A stretch of DNA of 64,000 nt from NCBI RefSeq assembly GCF_010728155.1, contig NZ_AP022605.1:682001-746000 (forward strand). The letters are read 5' to 3'. Under the pieces are notes generated by a model. It saw only the letters and a program-made list of their open reading frames with translations, did not search any database and was not told where the DNA came from. Both the position numbers and the translations under genes were made by a program. The stretch comes from Mycolicibacterium doricum. GTDB taxonomy: Bacteria; Actinomycetota; Actinomycetes; Mycobacteriales; Mycobacteriaceae. This document shows, piece by piece, positions 17,972 to 28,484 of this stretch (its first letter is position 1; the number at the start of each line of letters is the position of its first letter).

Positions 17972-18193
17972 ATGGCAAAGAAAGACGGTGCCATAGAGGT
18001 CGAGGGTCGCGTGGTCGAACCCCTGCCCAATGCGATGTTCCGCATTGAGCTGGAGAACGGTCACAAGGTTCTCGCCCACATCAGCGGCAAGATGCGGCAG
18101 CACTACATCCGCATCCTGCCCGAGGACCGCGTCGTAGTGGAGCTGTCTCCCTACGACCTGTCCCGGGGCCGCATCGTGTATCGGTACAAGTAA
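17972..18193 (+). CDS. infA: Translation initiation factor IF-1
   Basis: 73-aa OB-fold protein that occupies the ribosomal A site during initiation. The sequence begins [16 protein letters not shown] and contains the usual [24 protein letters not shown] core and the C-terminal RGRIVYRYK. Length and sequence are as expected for mycobacteria. Shine-Dalgarno GGAGG is present. It is the first gene of the operon that runs through rpmJ and the small-subunit proteins to rpoA. Confidence 0.98.
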
Positions 18194-18223
18194 CCCAGAC
18201 AGAACGACCCCAGACAGAACGAC
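18194..18223 (+). repeat. Perfect 15-bp tandem duplication between infA and rpmJ
   Basis: CCCAGACAGAACGAC is present twice in direct succession, starting right after the infA stop codon. It lengthens the infA-rpmJ spacer only. Confidence 0.9.
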
Positions 18224-18242
18224 GAAGAAGGATCTGCACGCC

Positions 18243-18356
18243 GTGAAGGTGAACCCGAGCGTCAAGCCCATCTGCGACAAGTGCAGGGTGATCCGTCGGC
18301 ATGGGCGGGTCATGGTGATCTGCTCCGACCCCCGCCACAAGCAGCGGCAGGGCTGA
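18243..18356 (+). CDS. rpmJ: 50S ribosomal protein L36
   Basis: 37-aa protein starting with GTG 18243 ([19 protein letters not shown]). It is the zinc-binding form: Cys pair CDKC and later CSDPRHK supply the C3H zinc site. This C+ type is normally expressed in zinc-replete cells, whereas mycobacterial C- paralogues lie in Zur-controlled operons elsewhere. Shine-Dalgarno AAGGA lies upstream. Confidence 0.96.
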
Positions 18357-18556
18357 TCCCGGCCCGGCTTCGCGCCGGCCACACCCTCGAGACAACTCAA
18401 TGATGACCTCCCAGTGCCACTGAGCCGCCCGGCGCGCGAGCGCCAAAAAAGACGACCAACTGCTGCTCGGACACGCCCGGACGGAGGCCGGGCCCCGCCA
18501 AGTGGCGGGATCGGACTGGGAACAGACCTCCGCCAATAAGAAGGAATGGCACACCC

Positions 18557-18931
18557 ATGGCCCGACTAGTGGGCGTTGACCTCCCGCGCGACAAGCGCAT
18601 GGAGATCGCACTTACCTATATCTACGGGATCGGCCGCACCCGGTCCCAGGAGATCCTGGCGGCAACCGGCATCGACCGGGATCTGCGCACCAAGGATCTG
18701 ACCGACGACCAGGTCACCCAGCTGCGCGACTACATCGAAGCGACCCTGAAGGTGGAGGGCGACCTGCGCCGCGAGGTGCAGGCGGACATCCGCCGCAAGA
18801 TCGAGATCGGCTGCTACCAGGGTCTGCGGCACCGTCGCGGCCTGCCGGTGCGCGGCCAGCGGACCAAGACCAACGCGCGCACCCGCAAGGGCCCGAAGCG
18901 CACCATCGCCGGCAAGAAGAAGGCCAGGTAA
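18557..18931 (+). CDS. rpsM: 30S ribosomal protein S13
   Basis: 124 aa ([26 protein letters not shown]...) with the basic C-terminal tail [20 protein letters not shown] that contacts tRNA and bridges the subunits. Family-typical length. The 200-bp gap before it holds no gene and may contain an internal promoter or a leader. Confidence 0.98.
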   Translation: MARLVGVDLPRDKRMEIALTYIYGIGRTRSQEILAATGIDRDLRTKDLTDDQVTQLRDYIEATLKVEGDLRREVQADIRRKIEIGCYQGLRHRRGLPVRGQRTKTNARTRKGPKRTIAGKKKAR

Positions 18932-18935
18932 GTAC

Positions 18936-19352
18936 ATGCCACCGAAGAAAGCCGCCGCTTCCTCCGCGAAGAAGGGGCAGAAGACCCGCCGCAGGGAGAA
19001 GAAGAACGTCCCGCACGGCGCCGCACACATCAAGAGCACGTTCAACAACACGATCGTGTCGATCACCGATCCCCAGGGCAACGTCATCGCCTGGGCGTCG
19101 TCGGGTCACGTCGGCTTCAAGGGGTCGCGTAAGTCGACGCCGTTCGCCGCGCAGCTGGCCGCCGAGAACGCCGCCCGCAAGGCCCAGGAGCACGGCGTCA
19201 AGAAGGTCGACGTGTTCGTGAAGGGGCCTGGTTCGGGTCGCGAGACCGCCATCCGCTCGCTGCAGGCCGCCGGGCTCGAGGTCGGCGCCATCGCCGACGT
19301 CACGCCGCAGCCGCACAACGGTTGCCGTCCGCCCAAGCGGCGCCGGGTCTAG
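18936..19352 (+). CDS. rpsK: 30S ribosomal protein S11
   Basis: 138 aa; a Lys/Ala-rich N-terminus is followed by the conserved core [16 protein letters not shown] and the C-terminal [18 protein letters not shown]. It forms part of the 30S platform. It lies 4 bp after rpsM, in an operon. Confidence 0.98.
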   Translation: MPPKKAAASSAKKGQKTRRREKKNVPHGAAHIKSTFNNTIVSITDPQGNVIAWASSGHVGFKGSRKSTPFAAQLAAENAARKAQEHGVKKVDVFVKGPGSGRETAIRSLQAAGLEVGAIADVTPQPHNGCRPPKRRRV

Positions 19353-19366
19353 GGAGGATTTGAGAA

Positions 19367-21111
<1,745 letters not shown>

Positions 21112-21183
21112 CCCAATATCTCGGAAGAGATCCGTCCCGGTCCTACCTGATACGGGGGCCGGCCCCACGTAGGAGATAGTCGC

Positions 21184-21729
21184 ATGCCCAAACCCACCAA
21201 GGGTCCTCGCCTCGGCGGGTCGTCGTCGCACCAGAAGGCGCTCCTGGCCAACCTGGCCACGTCGCTGTTCGAGCACGGCCGCATCAAGACGACCGAGCCG
21301 AAGGCACGCGCGTTGCGGCCGTACGCGGAGAAGCTGATCACCCACGCCAAGAAAGGTGCGCTGCACAACCGGCGTGAGGTGATGAAGAAGATCCGGGACA
21401 AGGATGTCGTGCACACCCTGTTCGCCGAGATCGGACCTTTCTACGCCGACCGTGAGGGTGGCTACACCCGCATCGTCAAGGTCGAGCCGCGCAAGGGTGA
21501 CAACGCCCCGATGGCGGTCATCGAGCTGGTGCGGGAGAAGACGGTGACGTCGGAGGCCAATCGCGCCAGGCGCGTGGGTGCGTCGAAGCAGACCGCTCCG
21601 GTGGCCGCCGCTGCGGCGCCGCAGGCGTCGGTCGAGCCGGAGGCCGCCGAAGGCCCCGACACCGACAATTCGTCGGCGGCCGAGGAGTCGACCGGCACCG
21701 AGGCTTCCGACGCCGCTGACAAGTCCTAG
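21184..21729 (+). CDS. rplQ: 50S ribosomal protein L17
   Basis: 181 aa. The first 120 residues are canonical L17 ([37 protein letters not shown] at the N-terminus). The last 55 form an Ala/Glu/Ser-rich low-complexity tail, typical of mycobacteria. The truA ATG follows 4 bp after its stop. Confidence 0.97.
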   Translation: MPKPTKGPRLGGSSSHQKALLANLATSLFEHGRIKTTEPKARALRPYAEKLITHAKKGALHNRREVMKKIRDKDVVHTLFAEIGPFYADREGGYTRIVKVEPRKGDNAPMAVIELVREKTVTSEANRARRVGASKQTAPVAAAAAPQASVEPEAAEGPDTDNSSAAEESTGTEASDAADKS

Positions 21730-21733
21730 TGAC

Positions 21734-22606
21734 ATGAGCGCGAACCAGCCCGCCACTCCACCGAGTGGCGGGCTGGTTCGTCTCCGGCTCGACGTCAGCT
21801 ACGACGGCACCGACTTCGCCGGCTGGGCGCCGCAGACCGGTCAGCGCACGGTGGCCGGGCTGATCGACGAGGCGCTGACGACGGTGTTCCGTACGCCGGT
21901 GGTCGTGCGGGCGGCTGGGCGCACCGACGCCGGCGTGCATGCTACCGGGCAGGTCGCCCACGTCGACGTGCCCGACGGTGCGCTTTTCCATGCCTATCCG
22001 CGTACCACGCGGCCTGCTGAACCCGAGTTCCTGCCGCTCGTCCGTCGGCTCGGGCGGTTGCTGCCCGCCGACGTCCGGATTCGAAACATCACCCGGGCTC
22101 CCGCGGGGTTCGACGCACGCTTCTCTGCGCTACGGCGCCACTACACCTACCGGCTCGGCACCGCGCCCTACGGCGTCGAGCCGCAATCGGCACGTTTCGT
22201 GACGCCGTGGCCCCGGCCGCTCGACGTCGAGGCGATGAACGCGGCCAGCTCGGCGTTGGTCGGCCTGCACGACTTCGCGGCGTTCTGCCGGCACCGGGAG
22301 GGTGCCACCACGATCCGCCACCTGCAGCGGCTGGAATGGACGCGTGCCGGCGACCTGGTTAGCGCGCACGTCAGCGCCGACGCTTTCTGCTGGTCGATGG
22401 TGCGCTCGCTCGTCGGCGCGCTGATCGCGGTGGGGGAACACCGCCGCGACCCCGGGTGGTGCGCCGGCCTGCTGGGCGCGACGCAGCGGTCGAGCGAATT
22501 CGCCGCCGCGCCGCCGCAGGGGCTCACTTTGGTGGGGGTGGACTATCCGCCGGACGACGAGCTGGCGGCACGCACACTGGTCACCCGGGACCTGCGCATC
22601 ATCTGA
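21734..22606 (+). CDS. truA: tRNA pseudouridine synthase A
   Basis: 290 aa. It converts uridines 38-40 of the tRNA anticodon stem to pseudouridine. The catalytic Asp is in [15 protein letters not shown]. The usual start motif region [16 protein letters not shown] and C-terminal [19 protein letters not shown] are present. It is the last gene of the ribosomal operon; it ends 3 bp before the convergent cutinase stop. Confidence 0.96.
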   Translation: MSANQPATPPSGGLVRLRLDVSYDGTDFAGWAPQTGQRTVAGLIDEALTTVFRTPVVVRAAGRTDAGVHATGQVAHVDVPDGALFHAYPRTTRPAEPEFLPLVRRLGRLLPADVRIRNITRAPAGFDARFSALRRHYTYRLGTAPYGVEPQSARFVTPWPRPLDVEAMNAASSALVGLHDFAAFCRHREGATTIRHLQRLEWTRAGDLVSAHVSADAFCWSMVRSLVGALIAVGEHRRDPGWCAGLLGATQRSSEFAAAPPQGLTLVGVDYPPDDELAARTLVTRDLRII

Positions 22607-22609
22607 CGG

Positions 22610-23302
22610 TCAGATGCGGGCGGCGATGAAGTCGGCAGCCTGGTCGACCATCCCGGCGTTGATGTAGGCCCTGGCCGCGTGGTCGGGCCAGTTGCCCTCC
22701 CAGGTGTTGGGGTCGGCCGGGTTACAGATCGGGTCGGCCCCGTGGCACAGCTCGATCGTGCGTTCGCGGTAGAGCGGGCTGAAGTTGCTGATCGGACCGA
22801 CCCACGCGATCCCGTTTCCGAACAGCGCCACCGCGGCGATGTGGCGGTCCATCCCCGGAGGCAGCGGCTTCTGGAACCCGAACGCCGCGATGGGCGCGGC
22901 CAGCACGACGTCGGTCACGGCTGCGCCCAGCGAATAGCCGCCCAGCACGAGCCGGGTGTCGGGGCACCGCCCCGCCATGTCTTGGATGCGCGAACTCATG
23001 TCGTTCGCGCCGATGTCGATCTCGGTGTCCGCCGGGTACTGCACGGAGTAGAGGTCGATGTCCTTGTCGGTCTTGCTTCGCAGTGCGCTGATCAGCGCGT
23101 TGCCGATCACCCCGGCACCGGGCGACTCGGTGCGGCCGCGCGCGAAGATCAACTCCGCCTGCGGGCACGACTGTGCGGACGCGACGGCGGCGGTGCGGGA
23201 CAGTGCCGAAGGTGCGATGAGTAGGCCGGCGGCAACGAATACGGACGTGGCCAGAGTCAGGGACCGGCGGACCCAGCGGGGCGACGCGGAATGATCATGC
23301 AC
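22610..23302 (-). CDS. Secreted cutinase-like esterase
   Basis: Cutinase-family serine esterase, about 230 aa. The signal peptide (RRSLTLATSVFVAAGLLIAPSALS region) is followed by the mature domain with GGYSLG (nucleophile Ser), GADPIC (Asp) and WPDHAARAY (His). Four cysteines fit the two conserved disulfides. GTG 23302 is chosen; a TTG at 23332 overlapping the upstream stop would also work by coupling. Paired cutinases beside ESX-4 match M. tuberculosis Rv3451/Rv3452. Substrates may be host or mycobacterial lipids; not decided. Confidence 0.85.
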   Translation of the reverse strand: MHDHSASPRWVRRSLTLATSVFVAAGLLIAPSALSRTAAVASAQSCPQAELIFARGRTESPGAGVIGNALISALRSKTDKDIDLYSVQYPADTEIDIGANDMSSRIQDMAGRCPDTRLVLGGYSLGAAVTDVVLAAPIAAFGFQKPLPPGMDRHIAAVALFGNGIAWVGPISNFSPLYRERTIELCHGADPICNPADPNTWEGNWPDHAARAYINAGMVDQAADFIAARI

Positions 23303-23328
23303 CCCGTCGATGGTAGCCGACACGATCC

Positions 23329-24003
23329 TCAAACCAGCCCGGCTGCGAAACCGGCCGCCTGACCGATGAACGGCGACGACTCGTAGTTGGTGTGGGCGAA
23401 TGGGTTACGGCCGTCCGAGCAGATCGGGTCGCCGTCACTGCACAGGTCGATTCCGCGGCCGGCGAAAGTGCCCTGAGCGTTGACGGGGTTACCGAACTTG
23501 GTGGCGGGGTTGCCGAACACCGCCACCGCCGCGACGTCGCTGACGTAATCGCTCGGCAGCGGCGGCGCCGAACCGATGTCACCGATCCGGTTGCCCAGGG
23601 GCGGGATCCCGGCGAGCATGTCGATCACCGCTGCGCCCTGCGAGTAACCGCCGAGGACGAACCGGGTGCCGGGGCACTGTGTCGAGACCGACGCGATGCG
23701 TGCGGTGGCGTCGGCCGCGCCAGCGGCGGTGGTCAGGAAGTCGTAGGTGGCCGGGTAGTCGACGCCGTAGGTGCTCAGCGTTCGTTCTCCGAGCATGGGA
23801 CGCATCGCGTCGGAGAGTGCCTGGCCGACCCGGCCGATACCGACGGGTTCTCTGGTACCGCGCGCGAAGATCAGCTCGACGTCGGAGCAGCCTTGCGCGG
23901 CGGCGGTCGGCGGGGGGCCCGCGGCGACGAGGGCACCGGCGGTGACGACGGAGAGTGCGGTGGCGGCCAAGCGCGCACCGGCGCGAAGCGAGATCACCGG
24001 CAC
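23329..24003 (-). CDS. Secreted cutinase-like esterase
   Basis: 224 aa with GTG start, a signal peptide (LAATALSVVTAGALVAAGPPPTAAAQG, cleavage after AAAQ) and the cutinase domain: ELIFARGTREP, GGYSQG nucleophile elbow, GDPICS Asp and AHTNY His. It lies 26 bp upstream of the second cutinase on the same strand, so the two likely form a tandem-duplicated operon next to ESX-4. Confidence 0.87.
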   Translation of the reverse strand: MPVISLRAGARLAATALSVVTAGALVAAGPPPTAAAQGCSDVELIFARGTREPVGIGRVGQALSDAMRPMLGERTLSTYGVDYPATYDFLTTAAGAADATARIASVSTQCPGTRFVLGGYSQGAAVIDMLAGIPPLGNRIGDIGSAPPLPSDYVSDVAAVAVFGNPATKFGNPVNAQGTFAGRGIDLCSDGDPICSDGRNPFAHTNYESSPFIGQAAGFAAGLV

Positions 24004-24333
24004 ATACTCACATAGACCGGCTAGCTATAGCCAACAGATCCCGCTTCTTCACGCTCCCGGGCGCGGTCCTTCTCCGCCCACATCGCCTCGGGGACCAGTT
24101 TGCGGCTGCCGGCTTCCCGGGAGTCCTGCCGGTCTCCCCGACGGGCGAGGGCCAGGCCCGGCGACACTCACTGCGTCGTCAATGGCACCAATCCGAGCGT
24201 CGCGGTGAACGTCGCGATCAGCCGGCACGTCACCGACTGCGCCTCTCGGGAAGCCGGGAACGGGCACCGACGCCCGGGAAATTGGCGCAATAGTGGTGTT
24301 CGGAGCGCGGTTACGCTCCCCTCGGGGGTGGAT
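24004..24333. other. Interval with long inverted repeat before eccB4
   Basis: No gene is supported. An inverted repeat, CCGGCTTCCCGGGAG at 24109-24123 and CTCTCGGGAAGCCGG at 24243-24257 (14 of 15 pairing), encloses about 120 bp. It could be a relic of a small mobile element or an RNA structure. It also holds the divergent promoters of the cutinase pair and eccB4. Confidence 0.45.
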
Positions 24334-25707
24334 ATGGGTGGACCGACCACCGGGCTGCACGTCAGCGGATACCGGTTCCTGACGCGGCGCATGGAGCACG
24401 CACTGGTTCGCGCAGACGTCCGGATGCTCGACGATCCGCTGCGCGGCCAATCGATGGCGCTCGTCGCGGGTGCGGTGCTCGCGGCCATCGCGTTGGCCGG
24501 CTGCGCGATCCTGGCGGTGTTGCGCCCGCAGGCCGGGCTCGGAGACGCTCCGATCGTGATGGACGCGCAATCCGGCGCTCTCTACGTCCGGGTCGACGAC
24601 ACGCTGCATCCGGTGCCCAACCTCGCCTCGGCCCGCCTGATCGTCGGGAGCCCCGCAGAGCCGCGGACGGTCAGCGCCCGCACCCTGGCCGAGGCGCGGC
24701 GCGGACCGCAGGTCGGCATCCCCGGCGCGCCGGGGGCGGTCGGGTTGGCGGCGCCGGCGCAGGACGCGGGCTGGACAGTGTGCGACGGTGCCACGTCGAC
24801 GTCGGTTGTGTTCGGACCTCCACCGCCGGCCCCGTTGGAGGGCGACCGTGCGCTGCTGGTCAGGGCGCGCTCGGAAGGCCCGGCGGTCACCTATCTGCTG
24901 CACGCCGGCCGGCGTGCAGCGGTCGACCTGCGGGACAGCGCCGTCGTGCGGGCTCTGCGGCTCGACGGCGTGACGCCACGTCCGGTGTCCCGCACGCTGC
25001 TCGACGCCCTACCCGAGAATCCGCCGATCACCTCGCTGGCTGTCCCCCGTGCCGGGGAGCGAGGGGCACTGGCCGGGCACCCGGTGGGCGCGGTCGTCCG
25101 GCTGGCCCGTGCCGACACCGCGGAGTACTACGTTGTACTGGCCGACGGCGTGCAGCGCATCGGCGAGGTGACCGCCGACCTGATCCGGTTCAGCGTCAGG
25201 CAGCGCGGCGCAGACATCCCCACCGTAGCGCCGGATGCGGTCGCGGCGGCCGGCGTCGTCGACACGCTGCCGACTGACGCACACCCCGATCGGGTGGTGA
25301 TCACCGAAGTCTCCGTGCTATGCGCGCACTGGGCGATGGACGGTGCGGACGTGCAGACCACACTCGTCGACGGTGCCCCTGACGGTGCGGTGGTGGAGCT
25401 GGCACAGGCAGACGGCGTGGGCCCGAACGTGGACTCGGTGTCCTTCCCGCCCGGCCGCAGCGTGTTAGCCCGTCCGGTGAGCGTCACCGGCGGTGGGGGT
25501 GAGGCGCAACCGCGCTACCTGATGACGGACCTCGGTGTGCTGTTCGGAGTGTCCGATGACGACACCGCCCGCGCTCTGGGCGTCACGTCGTCGCCCGTGC
25601 CAGCCCCGTGGCCGGTGCTGGCACGGTTACCCCGTGGACCCGAATTGAGTCGTGCGGCAGCGTCAGTGACGCGCGACGCGGTCGGGCCGGCCGCGCCGGT
25701 GCGATGA
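24334..25707 (+). CDS. eccB4: ESX-4 type VII secretion protein EccB4
   Basis: 457 aa from ATG 24334 (GTG 24328 also possible). The N-terminus GLHVSGYRFLTRRMEHALVR is followed by a single membrane helix (about 45-70: MALVAGAVLAAIALAGCAILAVL) and a large periplasmic domain with R1-R4 type repeats. EccB is a core membrane-complex subunit of the ESX translocon. Its 3' end overlaps the convergent mycP4 gene by 45 bp. Confidence 0.93.
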   Translation: MGGPTTGLHVSGYRFLTRRMEHALVRADVRMLDDPLRGQSMALVAGAVLAAIALAGCAILAVLRPQAGLGDAPIVMDAQSGALYVRVDDTLHPVPNLASARLIVGSPAEPRTVSARTLAEARRGPQVGIPGAPGAVGLAAPAQDAGWTVCDGATSTSVVFGPPPPAPLEGDRALLVRARSEGPAVTYLLHAGRRAAVDLRDSAVVRALRLDGVTPRPVSRTLLDALPENPPITSLAVPRAGERGALAGHPVGAVVRLARADTAEYYVVLADGVQRIGEVTADLIRFSVRQRGADIPTVAPDAVAAAGVVDTLPTDAHPDRVVITEVSVLCAHWAMDGADVQTTLVDGAPDGAVVELAQADGVGPNVDSVSFPPGRSVLARPVSVTGGGGEAQPRYLMTDLGVLFGVSDDDTARALGVTSSPVPAPWPVLARLPRGPELSRAAASVTRDAVGPAAPVR

Positions 25708-26994
25708 GGAGCTCAGCGCGATCAGGGCGGTGATCGCGACGCACAGGCCCGCTCCGGCCATGGCGATCCGCTGCGGCCGGTGGTCGCGCGGGACGTCGGC
25801 CGGTGCGCTCAGCGTGCGCGAGGGCGCTTCGGCCGTGTCGGCGGCGAGTACCCCGCCGCTGACGGCGGCCGCGACGTCGACGACACCATGACCCACGACG
25901 GGATTCCACCCCGCCGGGGGCCGGTGCGCGGTGTCCTCGATGCGCTGCATCACCTGGCGTGCGCTCAGGTGCGGCCACCGTGAGCGCACCAGCGCGGCGA
26001 TCCCCGAGACCACCGGCGCGGCGTAACTGGTTCCGGCGATCGAGGTGTCGCCCTCGGTGGTCGGCAGGGCGCCGACAACTCCGTCGCCGTCGGGATCCAG
26101 CGATATCACGTGCTCACCAGGTGCGGCGACATCGACCCACGGGCCCGCGAGGCTGAACCGTGACGGCGTGCCGTCGGTGCTCACCGATCCGACGGTGAGC
26201 ACCAGATCGTCGTACCAGGCCGGGCTGGCGACGGATTCGACTCTGTCCCAGTCGGGGTGCTGCATCGGGTTCTGCGCGGGGCACTGACCCGGCCCGCCGA
26301 CGTTGCCCGCCGCGGTGACGACGACCGTATTACGCACGTCTACGGCATAGGCGAGAGCGGCCCCCAGCGCACGGTCGTCGAGGGCATCGGCCACGGCCAA
26401 GCAGGCCACCGACGACACGTTGATCACCGTGGCGCCGAGATCCGCCGCGGTGCGCACTGCCTTCGCCAATGTCTGCACGTCGCCGTATCCCGAGGTGCCC
26501 GGTTCGTCGGCCGGCCCAAACTTGTTGCTCGACTGGCGGATGCCCAGCAGGGCGACGTCCGGTGCCACACCGGTGAATTCGCCTGCCGCTGCGATGATCC
26601 CGGCGACGAGCGTGCCGTGGCCGTCGCAGTCGTCGGTTCCGTCGCCGGTCGACACGTAGTCACCGCCGGGCATAAGCCGAGGAAGCAGTCGGTGCCGGGC
26701 GACACCGGTGTCGATGACGGCGACCGTCTGCCCCGCACCCCGGGTCAGCGGCCACACCTTCGGCAGTCTTAGCATGCCCAACTGCGGGTCATCGGGCGGG
26801 TCCTCGTCGTGATGGGCGTCAGAGCATTCCGAGCGCTGTTCGGTGCGCTGTGGCGGTGCCGGTGGTGCGGCGGCCGGCAGGAAGGACTCGTCGACCGCGG
26901 GCGGGGCCACGGCCGTCGCCGCCGGTGCGGTGGCCAACGGGACCGCTGCCACGATCAGTCCCGCGAGGGCGGCCGCGGTGAGTCGACCGGTCAT
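25663..26994 (-). CDS. mycP4: Mycosin MycP4, subtilisin-like protease of ESX-4
   Basis: 443 aa. Signal peptide, then a subtilisin domain with catalytic Asp in AVIDTGV, His in DGHGTLVAG and Ser in GTSYAAPVV, and a C-terminal membrane helix (AGAGLCVAITALIALSS) with a short basic tail. It is needed for ESX complex stability and substrate processing in the family. Its start overlaps the eccD4 stop by 4 bases (ATGA), showing an eccD4-mycP4 operon. Confidence 0.93.
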   Translation of the reverse strand: MTGRLTAAALAGLIVAAVPLATAPAATAVAPPAVDESFLPAAAPPAPPQRTEQRSECSDAHHDEDPPDDPQLGMLRLPKVWPLTRGAGQTVAVIDTGVARHRLLPRLMPGGDYVSTGDGTDDCDGHGTLVAGIIAAAGEFTGVAPDVALLGIRQSSNKFGPADEPGTSGYGDVQTLAKAVRTAADLGATVINVSSVACLAVADALDDRALGAALAYAVDVRNTVVVTAAGNVGGPGQCPAQNPMQHPDWDRVESVASPAWYDDLVLTVGSVSTDGTPSRFSLAGPWVDVAAPGEHVISLDPDGDGVVGALPTTEGDTSIAGTSYAAPVVSGIAALVRSRWPHLSARQVMQRIEDTAHRPPAGWNPVVGHGVVDVAAAVSGGVLAADTAEAPSRTLSAPADVPRDHRPQRIAMAGAGLCVAITALIALSSSSHRRGRPDRVARH

Positions 26995-28295
26995 ATCAGG
27001 CTCGAGGAGCGAACGAGGGAGAACACGTCAAGCGCCGTGCAGGCAACCGGCGTCACCGCGGCCAGCACGAAGTACTCGAGCACCTCCACCGATCGGGAAG
27101 CAACCGGTGACTGTTCGTCCGGGCTCTCGCGCACGATCACGACGACTCCGGCGCAGACCGCCACGACCGCGGCCCAATGGCCGTACTGTACGGCAACAAC
27201 GGCGAATGCCACTGTGACCGAGAATAATCCGGACAGCGTCAGCGCCCACCGGCACCGCCCCGCCGCGTAGCAGCGTGACCGCAGCAGCAACGCCGCCCCG
27301 ATGACGGCGCAGAACGCGGCACCGGAAAGCCAGTGCCCCGAACCATGCAGGCATCCGATCGCCACCACTGTGACGCCGGCACCGGCCGCCGCCGTGCTGC
27401 CGATCACCAGCCCGACGAGGAGCCGGTGACCGGCGGCTGCGCGGCGGTCCACGTCGGTGACCGATTCTTCGGTCAGCGACGGCGCGGGAGCCAGCCCGGA
27501 TAACATCACCGACAGACGTGGGGCCAGGCTCAACGATCCGAGGGCCAGCAGTGCCAGCGCCACGCCGACCGAATGCCGTGGCACTGGCCACAGCACCGCA
27601 CCCGACATCGCCACGGTGCACAGCAGACCCGCACACGCCGACGCGGTCGACAGGACCGGTGACCCGACCCGGAAGCGAAGGAGGGCGATCGAAACAGCCG
27701 CCGCCGCAGCGGCGCCCAGCAGAGCGTGCGGCACATCGAGCGGCCCGGGCACCATCAGCGCCCCGCACAGCGCGGCCATCAGCACGGTGAGGCATCCGAG
27801 CGGGCCGCACACCAAGGCCTCGCGACCCGTCCGTGACGCGGTCACCGCTGCTCCGGCGACCACGCACAGCAGCACACCTGCGGTGATCAGCGAAGCCGAT
27901 CCGTACCCGGCGGCGCCGGCGACAACCCCCGCCGACGCAACGACCAGTCCCACGATCATCCGGAGCACCGGCGTGTCAGCCGGCGGCGGCGCCGCTGCCA
28001 GCACCGCCGTGACGACGTCGGTTCGGGCGAATCGCGGCGCCCGCGGCAGCGCTGCGCTCAGCAGCAACACGTCGCCATCGCGGACGTTCTGCTCGCGCAG
28101 CGGAACCGAGTCGTCGAGCACGGTGCCGCATACAGTGGCGAGCCGCCAGCGTGCCGGTGTCCCGGTGTCGGCACCCGTCAGCCGGACGATGTCCGGGATC
28201 AGGGCCGCCAACGGGAGCCGGGCGGGCAGCGCGAGATCCACCGCTCCGACGTCGTCGTCGGCATGCACAGAGACGTGACGCACGTCGGCCGACAT
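26991..28295 (-). CDS. eccD4: ESX-4 membrane channel subunit EccD4
   Basis: 434 aa starting at ATG 28295 (MSADVRHVSVHADDDVGAVD). The N-terminal ubiquitin-like domain (residues 1-85) is followed by about eleven transmembrane helices, as usual for EccD. The frame is open further upstream only because it reads through the promoter repeat array, which is not plausible protein. Divergent from eccC4. Confidence 0.92.
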   Translation of the reverse strand: MSADVRHVSVHADDDVGAVDLALPARLPLAALIPDIVRLTGADTGTPARWRLATVCGTVLDDSVPLREQNVRDGDVLLLSAALPRAPRFARTDVVTAVLAAAPPPADTPVLRMIVGLVVASAGVVAGAAGYGSASLITAGVLLCVVAGAAVTASRTGREALVCGPLGCLTVLMAALCGALMVPGPLDVPHALLGAAAAAAVSIALLRFRVGSPVLSTASACAGLLCTVAMSGAVLWPVPRHSVGVALALLALGSLSLAPRLSVMLSGLAPAPSLTEESVTDVDRRAAAGHRLLVGLVIGSTAAAGAGVTVVAIGCLHGSGHWLSGAAFCAVIGAALLLRSRCYAAGRCRWALTLSGLFSVTVAFAVVAVQYGHWAAVVAVCAGVVVIVRESPDEQSPVASRSVEVLEYFVLAAVTPVACTALDVFSLVRSSSLI

Positions 28296-28302
28296 GGCTA
28301 CT

Positions 28303-28387
28303 CCCATCGCTCGAGTCCCATCGCTCGAGTCCCATCGCTCGAGTCTCCATCGCTCGAGTCCCATCGCTCGAGTCCCATCGCTCGAGT
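28303..28387. repeat. Six tandem copies of a 14-bp repeat in the eccD4/eccC4 promoter region
   Basis: CCCATCGCTCGAGT is repeated six times; the fourth unit has one extra T. Each unit carries the palindrome CTCGAG. The array begins 8 bp upstream of the eccD4 ATG and ends 97 bp before the eccC4 ATG, so it lies in the shared divergent promoter/leader region. Confidence 0.92.
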
Positions 28388-28484
28388 CCTGGTCACCGTA
28401 ACCGCGGGCGACGACAACGCCACGCACGGAATTCGATGCCTGTGGACAGGGAACCGTTCGGTGCCGTGCACCGTCCAAACACTG

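Noticed and set aside
24100..24333. Longer eccB4 start upstream of 24334
   Set aside because: EccB proteins start close to the GLHVSGYRFL motif; the upstream frame has no family similarity.
28303..28387. Possible CRISPR array at the eccD4/eccC4 repeat
   Set aside because: The units are contiguous 14-mers with no spacers and there are no cas genes.
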